From Gemmatimonas sp. (GTDB taxonomy: Bacteria > Gemmatimonadota > Gemmatimonadetes > Gemmatimonadales > Gemmatimonadaceae): a stretch of 64,000 nucleotides of DNA. The notes under the pieces were generated by a model that saw only the letters and a program-made list of their open reading frames with translations, was not told the DNA's origin and did no database searches. The DNA lies in assembly GCF_021298855.1 (NCBI RefSeq), contig NZ_JAJTHI010000032.1, positions 1 to 64,000 on the forward strand, in the 5' to 3' direction. A program made the translations under genes and the position numbers. Each line of letters starts with the position of its first letter. The first letter of the stretch is position 1. Positions 1 to 9,887 of this stretch are shown here, in pieces.

Positions 1-1695
1 AGTGAATCGACCATGGGCCCGCGTGCGGAAAGTCGCCCGGAGCCCCGCACGGAGCGCGCCGCGGAGCACCGCACGGAACCGCCCGCCGAACCGCGGGTGG
101 AGCGCTATCAGCCTCCGGTCTATGACCCCGCCGAACGCGTCACCACCGACCGCCACGAAACGGAAAACCGGTACGACCGCGCGTTCAATCGGACGGATGG
201 GCCGGAGCGCACGGAGCGGCCCGACCGCCCCGAGCGGCCGGATCGCCCGGAGCGCCCCTTCGACAATCGCCGCGAACGTGGTGGCCGCCGTCGTGGGCGG
301 CACCGTAACCGCGACCGTGGTGAGCGGGTGGGTTCCGACCGGCCCGGCGCACCGCCGGGGGAGCGGCCGGAGCGCGTGGAGCGACCCGCCCCCGAACAGG
401 GGGGCGAGCGGCCCGATCGGTTCGAGGGGGGCGAGGGGAGCTTCCGTCGCAACGGGCGCCGCGGACGCAACCGCTTCCGCCGCGGGGGCGGCGGCGGTGG
501 TGGTGGCGGAGGAGGCGGTGGTGGTGGAGCCCCGGTGGAAGGTGGCATCGATCGGGTACCGCCGACCCCGGTAGCGGTCGAAGGCACGATGGGCGGATGG
601 TTCGACGCCTCACGCGACGGGGGGTTCCTGCGGCGCGGGGTAAACAGCTACCTGCCGGACCCCACCGATCCCTTCGTGCCCCCTGCCCTGGTGCGATTGC
701 ACCAGTTGCGTCGCGGGGACAAGCTCGAGGTCACCTATGGTCGCGACCCGCGCGGACGGTACGTGGTCGTGGAAGTGCAGCAACTGAACGATGGGTCGCC
801 GGTGGTGCTGGAAAAGCGCCCCGATTTCAACACGCTCATCGCCAGCTACCCGGATAGGAAGTTGACGTTGGAGACCGGGCGCCCGGCGAAGACCGGCCCC
901 GAGCTGACGCGTCGCGCCATCGACCTCATCGCGCCGATCGGCTACGGCCAGCGGGCACTCATCGTCGCCCCGGCGCGCGCCGGCAAGACCACCTTGCTGC
1001 AGGCCATTGTCGAAGGGGTGGCCATCAACCATCCCCAGGCAGCGCTGCTCGTGCTGCTCGTGGACGAACGTCCCGAGGAAGTGAGCGAGATGATCACCTG
1101 GGGCTACGGCGAAGTGGTCGCCTCCAGCTTCGACATGCCGCCCAAGCGGCATGTGGAAGTGGCGGAGATGACGCTCGAACGCGCCCGCCGCCTTGTGGAG
1201 CAGGGGAAGGATGTGGTGATCGTGCTCGATTCGATCACCCGCCTGGCTCGCGCGCACAACACGGTCGACCGCGGCACGGGGCGCACCATGTCCGGCGGCC
1301 TCGACGCCACCGCCATGCAGAAACCGAAGGCGTTCTTCGGCTCGGCGCGCATGATTGCCCCGCAGCATGGGGGCGGATCACTCACGATCATCGCCACGGC
1401 GCTGGTGGAAACCGGTTCGCGCATGGACGACGTGATCTTCGAGGAGTTCAAGGGCACCGGCAACTGCGAGATCAAGCTCGATCGCTCGCTGGCAGATCGG
1501 CGCATCTTCCCGGCCTTCGACATCGCCACCAGCGGCACCCGGCGCGAGGAGAAGCTGTACCGCCCGGATCAGCTCGACAAGGTGCACCTGCTGCGCCGCG
1601 GTCTGCACCAGTTGCCACCGCAGGCGGGTATGGAATGGCTCATCAAGCGCATTGCCGCCACCAGCAACAACGACTCACTGCTCGACGGACTGTAG
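1..1695 (+). CDS. rho: Transcription termination factor Rho, 5' end probably outside the window
   Basis: P-loop 'GQRALIVAPARAGKTT', 'LLVLLVDERPEEVSEM', RNA-binding 'GGFLRRGVNSYLPDPTDPFV'. The frame stays open upstream of the ATG at 13 to the window edge. Long RG/RPE-rich N-terminus with 15 consecutive Gly codons (484-528). Confidence 0.95.
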   Translation, partial: SESTMGPRAESRPEPRTERAAEHRTEPPAEPRVERYQPPVYDPAERVTTDRHETENRYDRAFNRTDGPERTERPDRPERPDRPERPFDNRRERGGRRRGRHRNRDRGERVGSDRPGAPPGERPERVERPAPEQGGERPDRFEGGEGSFRRNGRRGRNRFRRGGGGGGGGGGGGGGGAPVEGGIDRVPPTPVAVEGTMGGWFDASRDGGFLRRGVNSYLPDPTDPFVPPALVRLHQLRRGDKLEVTYGRDPRGRYVVVEVQQLNDGSPVVLEKRPDFNTLIASYPDRKLTLETGRPAKTGPELTRRAIDLIAPIGYGQRALIVAPARAGKTTLLQAIVEGVAINHPQAALLVLLVDERPEEVSEMITWGYGEVVASSFDMPPKRHVEVAEMTLERARRLVEQGKDVVIVLDSITRLARAHNTVDRGTGRTMSGGLDATAMQKPKAFFGSARMIAPQHGGGSLTIIATALVETGSRMDDVIFEEFKGTGNCEIKLDRSLADRRIFPAFDIATSGTRREEKLYRPDQLDKVHLLRRGLHQLPPQAGMEWLIKRIAATSNNDSLLDGL

Positions 1696-1725
1696 TTGAC
1701 CGCTGGGGCGCCGTCGTCCGAGCTG

Positions 1726-1773
1726 TCCGCACACGCCCCCCGAAACCGCGCGGTTTCGGGGGGCGTGTGCGGA
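1726..1773. terminator. 48-nt perfect palindrome between convergent rho and M20 genes, likely bidirectional terminator
   Basis: Sequence TCCGCACACGCCCCCCGAAACCGC/GCGGTTTCGGGGGGCGTGTGCGGA: two perfect 24-nt arms with no spacer, in the gap between a + gene ending at 1695 and a - gene ending at 1789. Confidence 0.8.
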
Positions 1774-1788
1774 GGCGGTGGTGAAGCC

Positions 1789-3219
1789 TCAGCGAGGGCG
1801 TTTGCCGTACGCGTCGTACAGCACTGCCGCCGCGCGCATGCCCAGACGGAAGTTCTCCTCGCTCATCCACTCGTCGGGAGCATGCGCGTTTTCTCCCGGC
1901 AGGCCGAAGCCCATGAGCAGGACGGGCGCACCCAGGATGCGTTCGAAGTCGCCCACGACGGGAATACTCCCCCCTTCCCCCGTGACGACCGGCTCACGGC
2001 CGAACGCCGCCTGCAGCGCGGCGCGACCGGCATCGATAATGGGCCCCTGCAGGTCGGCGCGCCACGGGCGCCCCCCGTGCAGATATGCCACCGTCACCGT
2101 GACCCCCGCCGGTGCCACCTGCACCAGATGCTGCTCCACCAGCGCGGCGATGCGATGCGGATCCTGGTCCGGCACAAGGCGGAAGCTCACCTTGGCCATG
2201 CTTTCGGCGGGGAGCACCGTCTTGGCGCCTTCGCCGGTGTAGCCGCTCAGCAGGCCGTTCACTTCGCAGGTGGGACGGGTCCAGAGTCGCTCGAGCGTGG
2301 TGTAGCCCGGCTCCCCCCCCAGCGCCGTCACCCCCACCTCGTGCATCAGCTGCTCGTCGCGGAACGGGAGGGCGCGCATCTGCGCGCGCACGTGGTCGGG
2401 GAACGGGCGCACGTCGTCGTAGAAGCCCGGAATGGCAATCCGGCCCTGCGCATCGTGCATGGTGCTGAGCATGCGGGCGAGGGCCATGGCCGGGTTCACC
2501 ACGGCGCCGCCGTACATGCCGCTGTGCAGGTCGCCGCTGGCTCCGCGCACGGTGATCTCGAGATACGCCATGCCGCGCAGGCTGGAGAGAATGCTGGGGA
2601 TGCCGGGCGCGAACATCGTGCTGTCGGAAATCACGACGGCGTCGCAGGCCAGACGCGTGCGCTCCCGCTCGAGAAACGCCTCCAGGTTCTCGCTCCCCAC
2701 TTCCTCTTCGCCTTCGGCCAGCACGATCACGTTCACGGGCAGCGTGCCGCGTGTCGCGAGGTGCGCCTCGAGCGCCTTGATGTGGAGATAGAGCTGCCCC
2801 TTGTCATCCACGGCGCCGCGCGCATAGATGCGACCGTCACGCAGCGTGGGCTCGAACGGCGGCGAGGTCCACAGCGCGAGCGGCTCCGCAGGCTGCACGT
2901 CGTAGTGGCCGTAAATGAGCAGCGTGGGCGCGCCAGCCGGTGCGCCGCGCCATTCACCGAGCACGATGGGATGTCCCGGTGTGGGTTCGATGCTGGTGGT
3001 GAAGCCGATCCGCGCCAGGGCGTCGGCGAGGAACTGCGCCGCGGCCGCACAGTCACCGGCGTGCTCGGTGCGCGCCGACACCGAGGGAATGCGCAGCAGC
3101 GCGAACAGTTCCTCACGCGCGCGCGCGTCGTTGGCATCGCACCACGCACGCAGGTCGGCGGGAATGGACGTGACGGTCATGGCATCAGGCTCGGGGTAAG
3201 TCGGGGGAGTTGGCGTCAT
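1789..3219 (-). CDS. M20 family dipeptidase/metallopeptidase
   Basis: 'PTLLIYGHYDVQPAEPLALW', 'GRIYARGAVDDKGQLYLHIKA', 'LAEGEEEVGSENLEAFL'. The start at 3219 overlaps the crcB stop by 4 nt. Confidence 0.92.
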   Translation of the reverse strand: MTPTPPTYPEPDAMTVTSIPADLRAWCDANDARAREELFALLRIPSVSARTEHAGDCAAAAQFLADALARIGFTTSIEPTPGHPIVLGEWRGAPAGAPTLLIYGHYDVQPAEPLALWTSPPFEPTLRDGRIYARGAVDDKGQLYLHIKALEAHLATRGTLPVNVIVLAEGEEEVGSENLEAFLERERTRLACDAVVISDSTMFAPGIPSILSSLRGMAYLEITVRGASGDLHSGMYGGAVVNPAMALARMLSTMHDAQGRIAIPGFYDDVRPFPDHVRAQMRALPFRDEQLMHEVGVTALGGEPGYTTLERLWTRPTCEVNGLLSGYTGEGAKTVLPAESMAKVSFRLVPDQDPHRIAALVEQHLVQVAPAGVTVTVAYLHGGRPWRADLQGPIIDAGRAALQAAFGREPVVTGEGGSIPVVGDFERILGAPVLLMGFGLPGENAHAPDEWMSEENFRLGMRAAAVLYDAYGKRPR

Positions 3220-3605
3220 GCACGGGGGCGTCCCAGCACGAGACCGAGGGCGGCCGCGCCCAGCCCGAGCGCGAGACTGAGCGCCACGTAGGCAATGGCG
3301 CGGGCGCCCTTTCCCTGCTGTACCAGCTGCAGCGTCTCGGCACTGAAGGTGGAGAACGTGGTGAATCCGCCACAGAACCCGGTGGTAAGCGCCAGACGAA
3401 CCACGTCCTGCGTGGCGTCACCCGTGAAGAACCGGGCAAACCATCCAATGAGAAACGAGCCCACGACGTTCACGACCAGCGTACCGGCGGGGAAGGCGCC
3501 CGTCGCCGGCACGAGGGCGAGCGTCGCGAGGTAGCGCGCCACCGATCCAACCGCGCCGCCAGCGGCGACCGCGAGGAGCGACGCGGCGGAGACGGCGCCG
3601 TTCAC
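3216..3605 (-). CDS. crcB: CrcB/FluC fluoride channel family protein
   Basis: 'GGAVGSVARYL', 'GTLVVNVVGSFLIGWF', 'LTTGFCGGFTTFSTFSAE', four TM stretches, about 129 aa. Confidence 0.93.
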   Translation of the reverse strand: MNGAVSAASLLAVAAGGAVGSVARYLATLALVPATGAFPAGTLVVNVVGSFLIGWFARFFTGDATQDVVRLALTTGFCGGFTTFSTFSAETLQLVQQGKGARAIAYVALSLALGLGAAALGLVLGRPRA

Positions 3606-5239
3606 GGGATCTCCGGGTGTGTGGGACTCGTCCGGGGTACCTGCTGCGCGATGCGATACAGCCAGAGGCGGCGCGTCGTCACGGTCCCGCCGTTTCGCCG
3701 AAGCGGAACCAGGGCTCCCGGCCGCATGGCCTTGAACCAGGTACCGACCACGCGGGCCAGGGAATCCCCCTTGGCATCAGCGTCGAAGGCCACGATGAGT
3801 CCGTCGCCCGGGCGCACGCGCTGCCAGGCGTTTGGCCACACGTCGTAGTGATTGGTGCGCCCACCGAGATTGAGCGAGAACACCGTGGGCTGATCGGGGA
3901 GATGGAAGGCCAGTTCCGAAGCGTCCTGATAGCGATCGGCGGCGACCCAGCGGTCCACCGTACCGTCCAGGAACGGGTCCCGCCGCGCTGCGGCCACTGA
4001 ATCCGCGAGTGCGCGCCAGCCGTGGGCGCGGGCAATGGGGTCTCGCCTGGGCGCAAGGGGCAAGATGGGGGTGGCCGCCTGCACCGTCACGACAGCCAGG
4101 AGCGCCGCGGCGAGCCACGCGCCGCGGCGCCACCACACGCCCTGCACCACGGGCAGGGGGCTCGTGGCCAGCAGCGTCATGGCGGCGGGATAGATCATGG
4201 CCGGCCAGTTGGCTTCGACCGGTCGCCGCCAGGCACTGATGGCGAAGAAGCCGAGCGGTACGACCGCCACCACCGCCAGCGCGAAACGCCGCGCCGAGAG
4301 GTCGGTGGGCTGGGCGGTGCGGCGGGTACGCCAGCCGTCTCGCAGCGCCACCCACACGACAATGGTGAGGAGCCCGAACAGGATGGGGGAGGCGAGCCCG
4401 GCCTGGGCACCGAGCATCTCGAGTTCGCGCGATACGGGGTTGCCGCGACTCACGGCGTTGAATCCGTGCCCCAACTGGAAGCGGAAGGAGATCCAGTTGT
4501 TGAACAGGTTCCACGCCACCACCGGGGCGAACAGGGCAAGGGCGACGGCTCCGGCCACCCATGGCCCGGCCTCGGCATAGCGCCGGCGCAGCGCCGGGTG
4601 CACCAGACAGGCGATCACGAGCCCCATGGGGAGCAGTACGGCCGTGTACTTGGCCACGAAGGCGCCACCAAGGGCCACCCCGGCCAGCAGCCACCAGAGG
4701 AAGCTGGCCCAACTGCGCACCGGGGTGGCCAGCGCCCGTTCGACGGCCAGCAGCGCAATCATGGCGGTCGCGAAGAGCGCGGCATCGGGGGTGGCCAGCA
4801 CGAGGCCCAGCGTGGCGATGGGCAGCAGGGTCACCAGCATGGCTGCGCGACGGGCGGCCAGTCGTCCGGCATTACCACGTCCGGCCAGTTGCCACGCGCA
4901 CGCGATGGCCGCCAGGTGGGTGCCAAGGGCCGCCAGCGCCGGTCCAGCCCGCACACCGGCCGTGCTGTTGCCAAACAGCAGGGTTCCGGTACGAATGAGC
5001 AGGGCGATGCCGGGCGGGTGGTCGAAGTAGCCGGCCTCGAGGCGCCGGGACCACTCCCAGTAGTAGGTCTCGTCGGGGAGCAGCGGCACGAGCGCCGAGA
5101 GGACCCCGCGCAGGAGCGCTGCGGCCAGGACCCAGCCCCCCACCTGCACCCAAGGGGTAGCCCGCTCCCGTGCGGGGGCGACGTGCGTTCCGGTGGAATG
5201 AGAGGGGGTCGGCATCAGGGGCGAAAGTTGACCGATCAT
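3602..5239 (-). CDS. Glycosyltransferase family 39 (ArnT/PMT-like) membrane protein
   Basis: 'LLPDETYYWEWSRRLEAGYFDHPPGIALLI', multiple TM segments. Start chosen at MIGQLSP (5239) rather than the ORF start at 5404. Confidence 0.82.
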   Translation of the reverse strand: MIGQLSPLMPTPSHSTGTHVAPARERATPWVQVGGWVLAAALLRGVLSALVPLLPDETYYWEWSRRLEAGYFDHPPGIALLIRTGTLLFGNSTAGVRAGPALAALGTHLAAIACAWQLAGRGNAGRLAARRAAMLVTLLPIATLGLVLATPDAALFATAMIALLAVERALATPVRSWASFLWWLLAGVALGGAFVAKYTAVLLPMGLVIACLVHPALRRRYAEAGPWVAGAVALALFAPVVAWNLFNNWISFRFQLGHGFNAVSRGNPVSRELEMLGAQAGLASPILFGLLTIVVWVALRDGWRTRRTAQPTDLSARRFALAVVAVVPLGFFAISAWRRPVEANWPAMIYPAAMTLLATSPLPVVQGVWWRRGAWLAAALLAVVTVQAATPILPLAPRRDPIARAHGWRALADSVAAARRDPFLDGTVDRWVAADRYQDASELAFHLPDQPTVFSLNLGGRTNHYDVWPNAWQRVRPGDGLIVAFDADAKGDSLARVVGTWFKAMRPGALVPLRRNGGTVTTRRLWLYRIAQQVPRTSPTHPEIP

Positions 5240-5442
5240 GCCGGTGATGGCTACGGCGCGCCGTTGACACCGCTTGCTGCGGAATGCCCGTCCGGTCAGG
5301 TTGCAGGGGAGCGTACGCCCCCGGTGAGCCGGAATTGTGACGGTTACGGCGTTCCGAGACCGGGCGTCTTGTGTAGTAGTTCCCGGTGTGTGCCGTATCG
5401 GCACCGTCGTATTCCACTCCTTTTGTTCCAGGACGGACCTGC

Positions 5443-7161
5443 ATGCGGGTCGCAGAGCACATTGTGTCGTTCTCCCGTGGTGCCCGCCGACTGAGCGCCG
5501 CCGCCCTGGTGGCCGCGCTGGGCACCACCGCCGCCTGTCTCGATCTGCGGCCGCCCAGCGCCTGCACGATCAGCGTGGCGCCGGCGACCCTCACGCTGCC
5601 GGTGAACGGCTCGGCGACAATCGTGGGTACCGCGTTCAACTGCGATGGCAATACGATCGCCGACAAGCGGATCAACTATTCGTCGAGCAACACGGCCGTG
5701 GCCACGGTGACCGCCGAGGGCAATGTCATTGCCGTGTCGGTGGGAACGGCCACGGTGTCAGCCGTGGCCGATGGCAAGAGCGCCGCCGTGGCGGTCACGG
5801 TGACCCCCGAAGCGGCGGCCAACGTGACCATCAACCCGGCCGCGATCACCCTGCGGCGCACGAATACGCGCCAGCTGGCGGCCACGGCACGCAACGCCGC
5901 GAACCTGATCATTCAGGGGCGCACCTTCCGATGGACGTCGAGCAATACGGCGATCGCCTCGGTGGACCAGGCGGGCCTCGTCACCGCCGTCGGCACCGGC
6001 ACGGCGGTCATCACCGCGGAGACCGATCAGACGGTGGGCCAGGCGCAGGTCATCGTCACGGAGATTCCGATTGGATCGTGCGCGTTGTCGCCGACGAGTT
6101 TCCGGGTCACGACCGGCCAGGGCGTGCAGCCGACACTGACGCTGCGCGACACCGCCAACAACATCATGCCCACTCTCGGCCGCGCCGTGGCGTGGTCGAG
6201 CAGCAATGAAAACGTGGCCGCCGTGTCGGCGACCGGATTCGCGACCACCCGTCGCGCGGGAACCGCGACCATCACCGCGTCATCCGTCGAGTTCCCGGCG
6301 GTCACCTGCAGCGCCACTGTGGAGGCGGTTGATCCGCGCATTGCCCAGGTGGTGATTGCGCCGCGCATCGGCTCACTGCGGCTGGGCGTCCCGCGCGCCT
6401 TCCAGGCCACACTCTTCGACTCGGCCAACACGGCCATCACCGGCCGGGCGCCGGTGTGGAGCACCAACACGCCCACGGTCATCCAGGTCACGCAGGCCGG
6501 GATCGTCACCGGCCTCTCGCTCGGCACGGCGCGCATCATCGCCCGCGCCGACGACGTGGCCGACACGGTGACGCTGCAGGTGACGCGCATTCCGGTGGCT
6601 ACCGTGCAGGTCACGCCCTTGCAGGCCAGCGTGATCGAAGGGCAGACCGTGCAGTTCCGGGCCACGGTCACCGACTCGGCGGGCACGGAGGTGACCGATC
6701 GGCCCGTGGAATGGCTCAGCTCCGACCCCACGCGTGCCAGCGTGAACCAGAGCGGGTTTGTCACCACTGTGTCCGCTGGCGTCGTCAACATCTTTGCCAC
6801 CTCGGAGAATCGGTCGGCCCAGGCGTCGCTGCTCATTCAGCAGATTGCCGTGGACACGATCGTGGCCCCGCTCTCCTTCTCGCTCCCGCGGGGGGCGACG
6901 CTGCCCTTTGCCATCGAGGTGCGCGATGCCCAGGGGAACGTGCTGCGCAACCGCACCGTCGAGATCCGCAGCGACAATCCGGCGGTGGCCAATGCGCAGT
7001 CGGTCACGACCACGGCGCAGGTGTCGGTGGCAGGACTGCAGGTCGGTACGGCCACGCTGACACTGCAGGCGCTGAACGCGAACGGGCAGGCGCAGGGCAA
7101 GGCCACGCGGGTGAACGTCACGGTGACGCTGCCCGTGGCCGCGCCGGTACGGCGCGAGTAG
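5443..7161 (+). CDS. Secreted Big2-type Ig-like repeat lipoprotein
   Basis: N-terminal signal ending in 'LGTTAACLDL'. About six tandem repeats of roughly 85-95 aa with 'V.W.SSN..VA.V...G.VT....G.A.ITA' pattern. Confidence 0.85.
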   Translation: MRVAEHIVSFSRGARRLSAAALVAALGTTAACLDLRPPSACTISVAPATLTLPVNGSATIVGTAFNCDGNTIADKRINYSSSNTAVATVTAEGNVIAVSVGTATVSAVADGKSAAVAVTVTPEAAANVTINPAAITLRRTNTRQLAATARNAANLIIQGRTFRWTSSNTAIASVDQAGLVTAVGTGTAVITAETDQTVGQAQVIVTEIPIGSCALSPTSFRVTTGQGVQPTLTLRDTANNIMPTLGRAVAWSSSNENVAAVSATGFATTRRAGTATITASSVEFPAVTCSATVEAVDPRIAQVVIAPRIGSLRLGVPRAFQATLFDSANTAITGRAPVWSTNTPTVIQVTQAGIVTGLSLGTARIIARADDVADTVTLQVTRIPVATVQVTPLQASVIEGQTVQFRATVTDSAGTEVTDRPVEWLSSDPTRASVNQSGFVTTVSAGVVNIFATSENRSAQASLLIQQIAVDTIVAPLSFSLPRGATLPFAIEVRDAQGNVLRNRTVEIRSDNPAVANAQSVTTTAQVSVAGLQVGTATLTLQALNANGQAQGKATRVNVTVTLPVAAPVRRE

Positions 7162-7212
7162 GGAGTCGCGGCCGCGGCCCCACCCGGGCCCGGTACCATG
7201 CAGTAGCTTTCG

Positions 7213-7247
7213 CACCGGGGTCGCCACGGCAGGTGGCGGCCCCGGTG
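7213..7247 (+). terminator. Stem-loop terminator-like hairpin after the Big2 gene
   Basis: CACCGGGGTCGCCAC-GGCAG-GTGGCGGCCCCGGTG, 15-bp stem with one T-G pair, 5-nt loop, followed by TGCTTTCC. Confidence 0.6.
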
Positions 7248-7268
7248 TGCTTTCCTCCGGGCTTTCCC

Positions 7269-9122
7269 ATGACCACCACTGCTGCCACACCGTCGTTCCT
7301 GCGCGATCTGTTCGCCGGTGACATCAACGAATCCCTGCTCTTCCCGTATCCGGTCACGTTGGATGTCCGCGATCCGGAGGAGGCGCGCACGGTGCATCGG
7401 CTGGTGGACGCGGTGAATGGGATGGTGGCGTCGGGGCTCATCGACCCGCGGCGCTTCGATGAGCAGGAGGGGATCGACGAAGAGGTGATCCGGGCCTTTG
7501 CTGCCGAGGGGCTGCTGGCACTCACGATTCCCACGGCCTACGGTGGGCTGGGGCTGTCGGCGAGCGCCTATGCGCGGGTGTTCGGCGCCGTGGCGTCCAT
7601 CGATGCGTCGCTCGGGGTACTCATTGGCGTGCACTGCGGCCTGGGGAGCAAGGCGCTGGTCATTGCGGGCAACGAATCCCAGAAGGCGCGATATCTCCCG
7701 GCGCTCGCGCGCGGCGAGACGCTGGCCGCGTATGCGCTCACCGAACCGGAAACCGGATCGGATGCGCAGCACATCGTGACACGCGCCGAACGGCACCCCG
7801 ACGGCACCGGCTGGGTCCTGAACGGGCGCAAGCACTGGATCGGCAACGGCCAGCGGGCAGGCGTGGTGGCCACCTTTGCCCAGACCCCGCTCGAGCGGAA
7901 CGGCGAAACGGTGCGGCGGCCCACCGCCTTCATCGTGCGTCCCGACATGCCCGGCTTTCGCGTCGATGGCACCATCCGCAAGCTTGGCATTCGCGGGTCC
8001 ACGCAGGCAGAGCTCGTGTTCGAGGATCTCTTCGTGCCCGACGACCACGTCCTCGGAGAGGTGGGCAAGGGCTTCCGGGTGGCGGTGAACGCCCTCAATG
8101 CCGGTCGTCTGTCGCTGGCATCGGGGTGCACGGCGGCATGCAAGAAGCTGCTGGGAGAATTCACCCGCTACGCCGAGGCGCGCACGCAGTTCGGCGGTCC
8201 GCTGGCGAGCTTCGAGATCACGCAGCGCAAGATGGCCACCATGGCCAGCGAGACGTACGCCGCCGATGCGATGGTGGGCGCACTCGCCGCAGCGCTGGAC
8301 AGCACGACCGTGGACGCGTCGCTGGAGGCCGCCTGCGTGAAGGTGTTTGCGAGTGAGCTGGTGTGGCGCAGCTCCGACGAGCTGGTGCAGCTGGCCGGCG
8401 GCCGAGGCTTCGTGAAGCCCTGGCCATACGAGCGGTACCTGCGTGATGCCCGCATCAATCGCATCTTCGAAGGCGCCAACGAGATCCTGCGCCTGTTCGT
8501 GGGACTCAACGGCATCCAGGGGCCGGCCGAGGAGCTCAAGGAGCTTGCCGGTGCGCTCAAGAACCCCATCCAGAACTGGGTGCTGGTGTCGGGCTATGCG
8601 GCCGACAAGGTGGCAAGCGCGTTCGGCCGACGTGATCGCTTCCAGGCCACGCTGCACGCCTCACTGCGCACGCATGCCACCTATGTGGAACGGCACGTCG
8701 CCGAGCTCGCCAAGGCCACGCAACAGGCCATCACGACGCACCGCAAGGAGATACTGCAGCGGCAGCTGGTGGTGGAGCGCCTGGCCGACATGGCCATCGA
8801 ACTGTACGCGCGCTGCGCCACCATCTCGCGCACGCAGCAGCTGATCGAGGAGCGCGGGGTGGATGCGTGCGCACGCGAGATCGCCCTGACGGAGCTGTTC
8901 TGCCTGCAGAGCGGCCGTCGCTTCAGCGCCCATCGCGATGAACTCGACGGCAAGACCGGTGAGGGGATCGACGACCTGCGCCGCCGCATCGCCGCGCGCG
9001 TGCGCGACGAGCGCGGCTACGCGTCCAATGATGCGCTGATGGATGTCGCCGTACCGCCGCTCCCGGCGTGGAGTCTCACCCGCGACGCCCAGCAGCGCGC
9101 GGTCGAGCACCTTCCGGACTGA
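7269..9122 (+). CDS. Acyl-CoA dehydrogenase family protein (617 aa)
   Basis: 'AYALTEPETGSDAQHI', 'GRKHWIGNG', 'QLAGGRGFVKPWPYERYLRDARINRIFEGANEILRLFV'. In-frame ATG at 7269 within a longer spurious ORF. Confidence 0.92.
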   Translation: MTTTAATPSFLRDLFAGDINESLLFPYPVTLDVRDPEEARTVHRLVDAVNGMVASGLIDPRRFDEQEGIDEEVIRAFAAEGLLALTIPTAYGGLGLSASAYARVFGAVASIDASLGVLIGVHCGLGSKALVIAGNESQKARYLPALARGETLAAYALTEPETGSDAQHIVTRAERHPDGTGWVLNGRKHWIGNGQRAGVVATFAQTPLERNGETVRRPTAFIVRPDMPGFRVDGTIRKLGIRGSTQAELVFEDLFVPDDHVLGEVGKGFRVAVNALNAGRLSLASGCTAACKKLLGEFTRYAEARTQFGGPLASFEITQRKMATMASETYAADAMVGALAAALDSTTVDASLEAACVKVFASELVWRSSDELVQLAGGRGFVKPWPYERYLRDARINRIFEGANEILRLFVGLNGIQGPAEELKELAGALKNPIQNWVLVSGYAADKVASAFGRRDRFQATLHASLRTHATYVERHVAELAKATQQAITTHRKEILQRQLVVERLADMAIELYARCATISRTQQLIEERGVDACAREIALTELFCLQSGRRFSAHRDELDGKTGEGIDDLRRRIAARVRDERGYASNDALMDVAVPPLPAWSLTRDAQQRAVEHLPD

Positions 9123-9135
9123 CCACGCGCGACGA

Positions 9136-9840
9136 TCAGGCGTCGTTCTTGAGCAACCCCAGCTTGAGCGCGAACTTCACGTAGTCGGTGCGATGCGTGA
9201 GGCCCAGCTTTTCGCCGATGCGCTGCTTGTACGTATCGACCGTCTTGGGCGAGATGGTGAGGTGCTCGCCGATTTCCGGCGCCGTGTACCCCTCGGCGAC
9301 CATGCGCAGCACCACCTGCTCGCGATCGGTGAGCTTCTCGAAGCGCGTCCGCTCCTCGGCGTTGCCGTCGCGCTTGGCCAGCCCGCGCGCGAGCGCCCGC
9401 GCTGCGGTGGGCTGCACGTAGACATCGCCCGCGGCAACGGTGCGCACGGCATCCACGAGTTCGCGATCGGCGACCGACTTGAGCAGATACCCCCCGGCGC
9501 CGGCTTCGAGCAACGCCACGAGGTGCTCGTCTTCGGTGTGCATGGTGAGCACGAGCACACGTCGGGTGACTGGCTCGTCGGGGCTCGGCGTCCGCGCGGC
9601 GTTGGCTTTCTGCAGTTCGCGCGTGGCGGTCAGGCCGTCCATGTCGGGCATGGACAGATCCATGACGATGACGTGCGGATTGAGCCGTTCGGCCAGGACC
9701 AGCGCATCCTTGCCGGTCCCGCCTTCGCCCACGACGATGATGTCCTTGGCCGTGGAGAGCACGGCCTTGAGTCCCGAGCGGACGATCTGGTGGTCGTCGA
9801 CGAGGACCACGCGAATGAGGTCTGGGCGCATGGGCGGCAA
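9136..9840 (-). CDS. NarL/FixJ-family response regulator
   Basis: Receiver 'VVLVDDHQIVRSGLKAVL' and 'VIVMDLSMPDMDG', C-terminal LuxR HTH 'LTDREQVVLRMVAEGYTAPEIGEHLTISPKTVDTYKQRIGEKLGL'. Confidence 0.95.
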   Translation of the reverse strand: MPPMRPDLIRVVLVDDHQIVRSGLKAVLSTAKDIIVVGEGGTGKDALVLAERLNPHVIVMDLSMPDMDGLTATRELQKANAARTPSPDEPVTRRVLVLTMHTEDEHLVALLEAGAGGYLLKSVADRELVDAVRTVAAGDVYVQPTAARALARGLAKRDGNAEERTRFEKLTDREQVVLRMVAEGYTAPEIGEHLTISPKTVDTYKQRIGEKLGLTHRTDYVKFALKLGLLKNDA

Positions 9841-9887
9841 GTTACGGCCGCCCCCGGAGTTCCGGGAAGACCCGTCGTGCCGGGGGG

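Noticed and set aside
484-528. Gly-codon tract as a microsatellite or sequencing error
   Set aside because: Codons are mixed (GGG, GGC, GGT, GGA) and the frame continues correctly into the conserved Rho core.
1696-3291. 531-aa + ORF opposite the M20 peptidase
   Set aside because: His/Arg/Gly-rich antisense frame of a clear enzyme gene.
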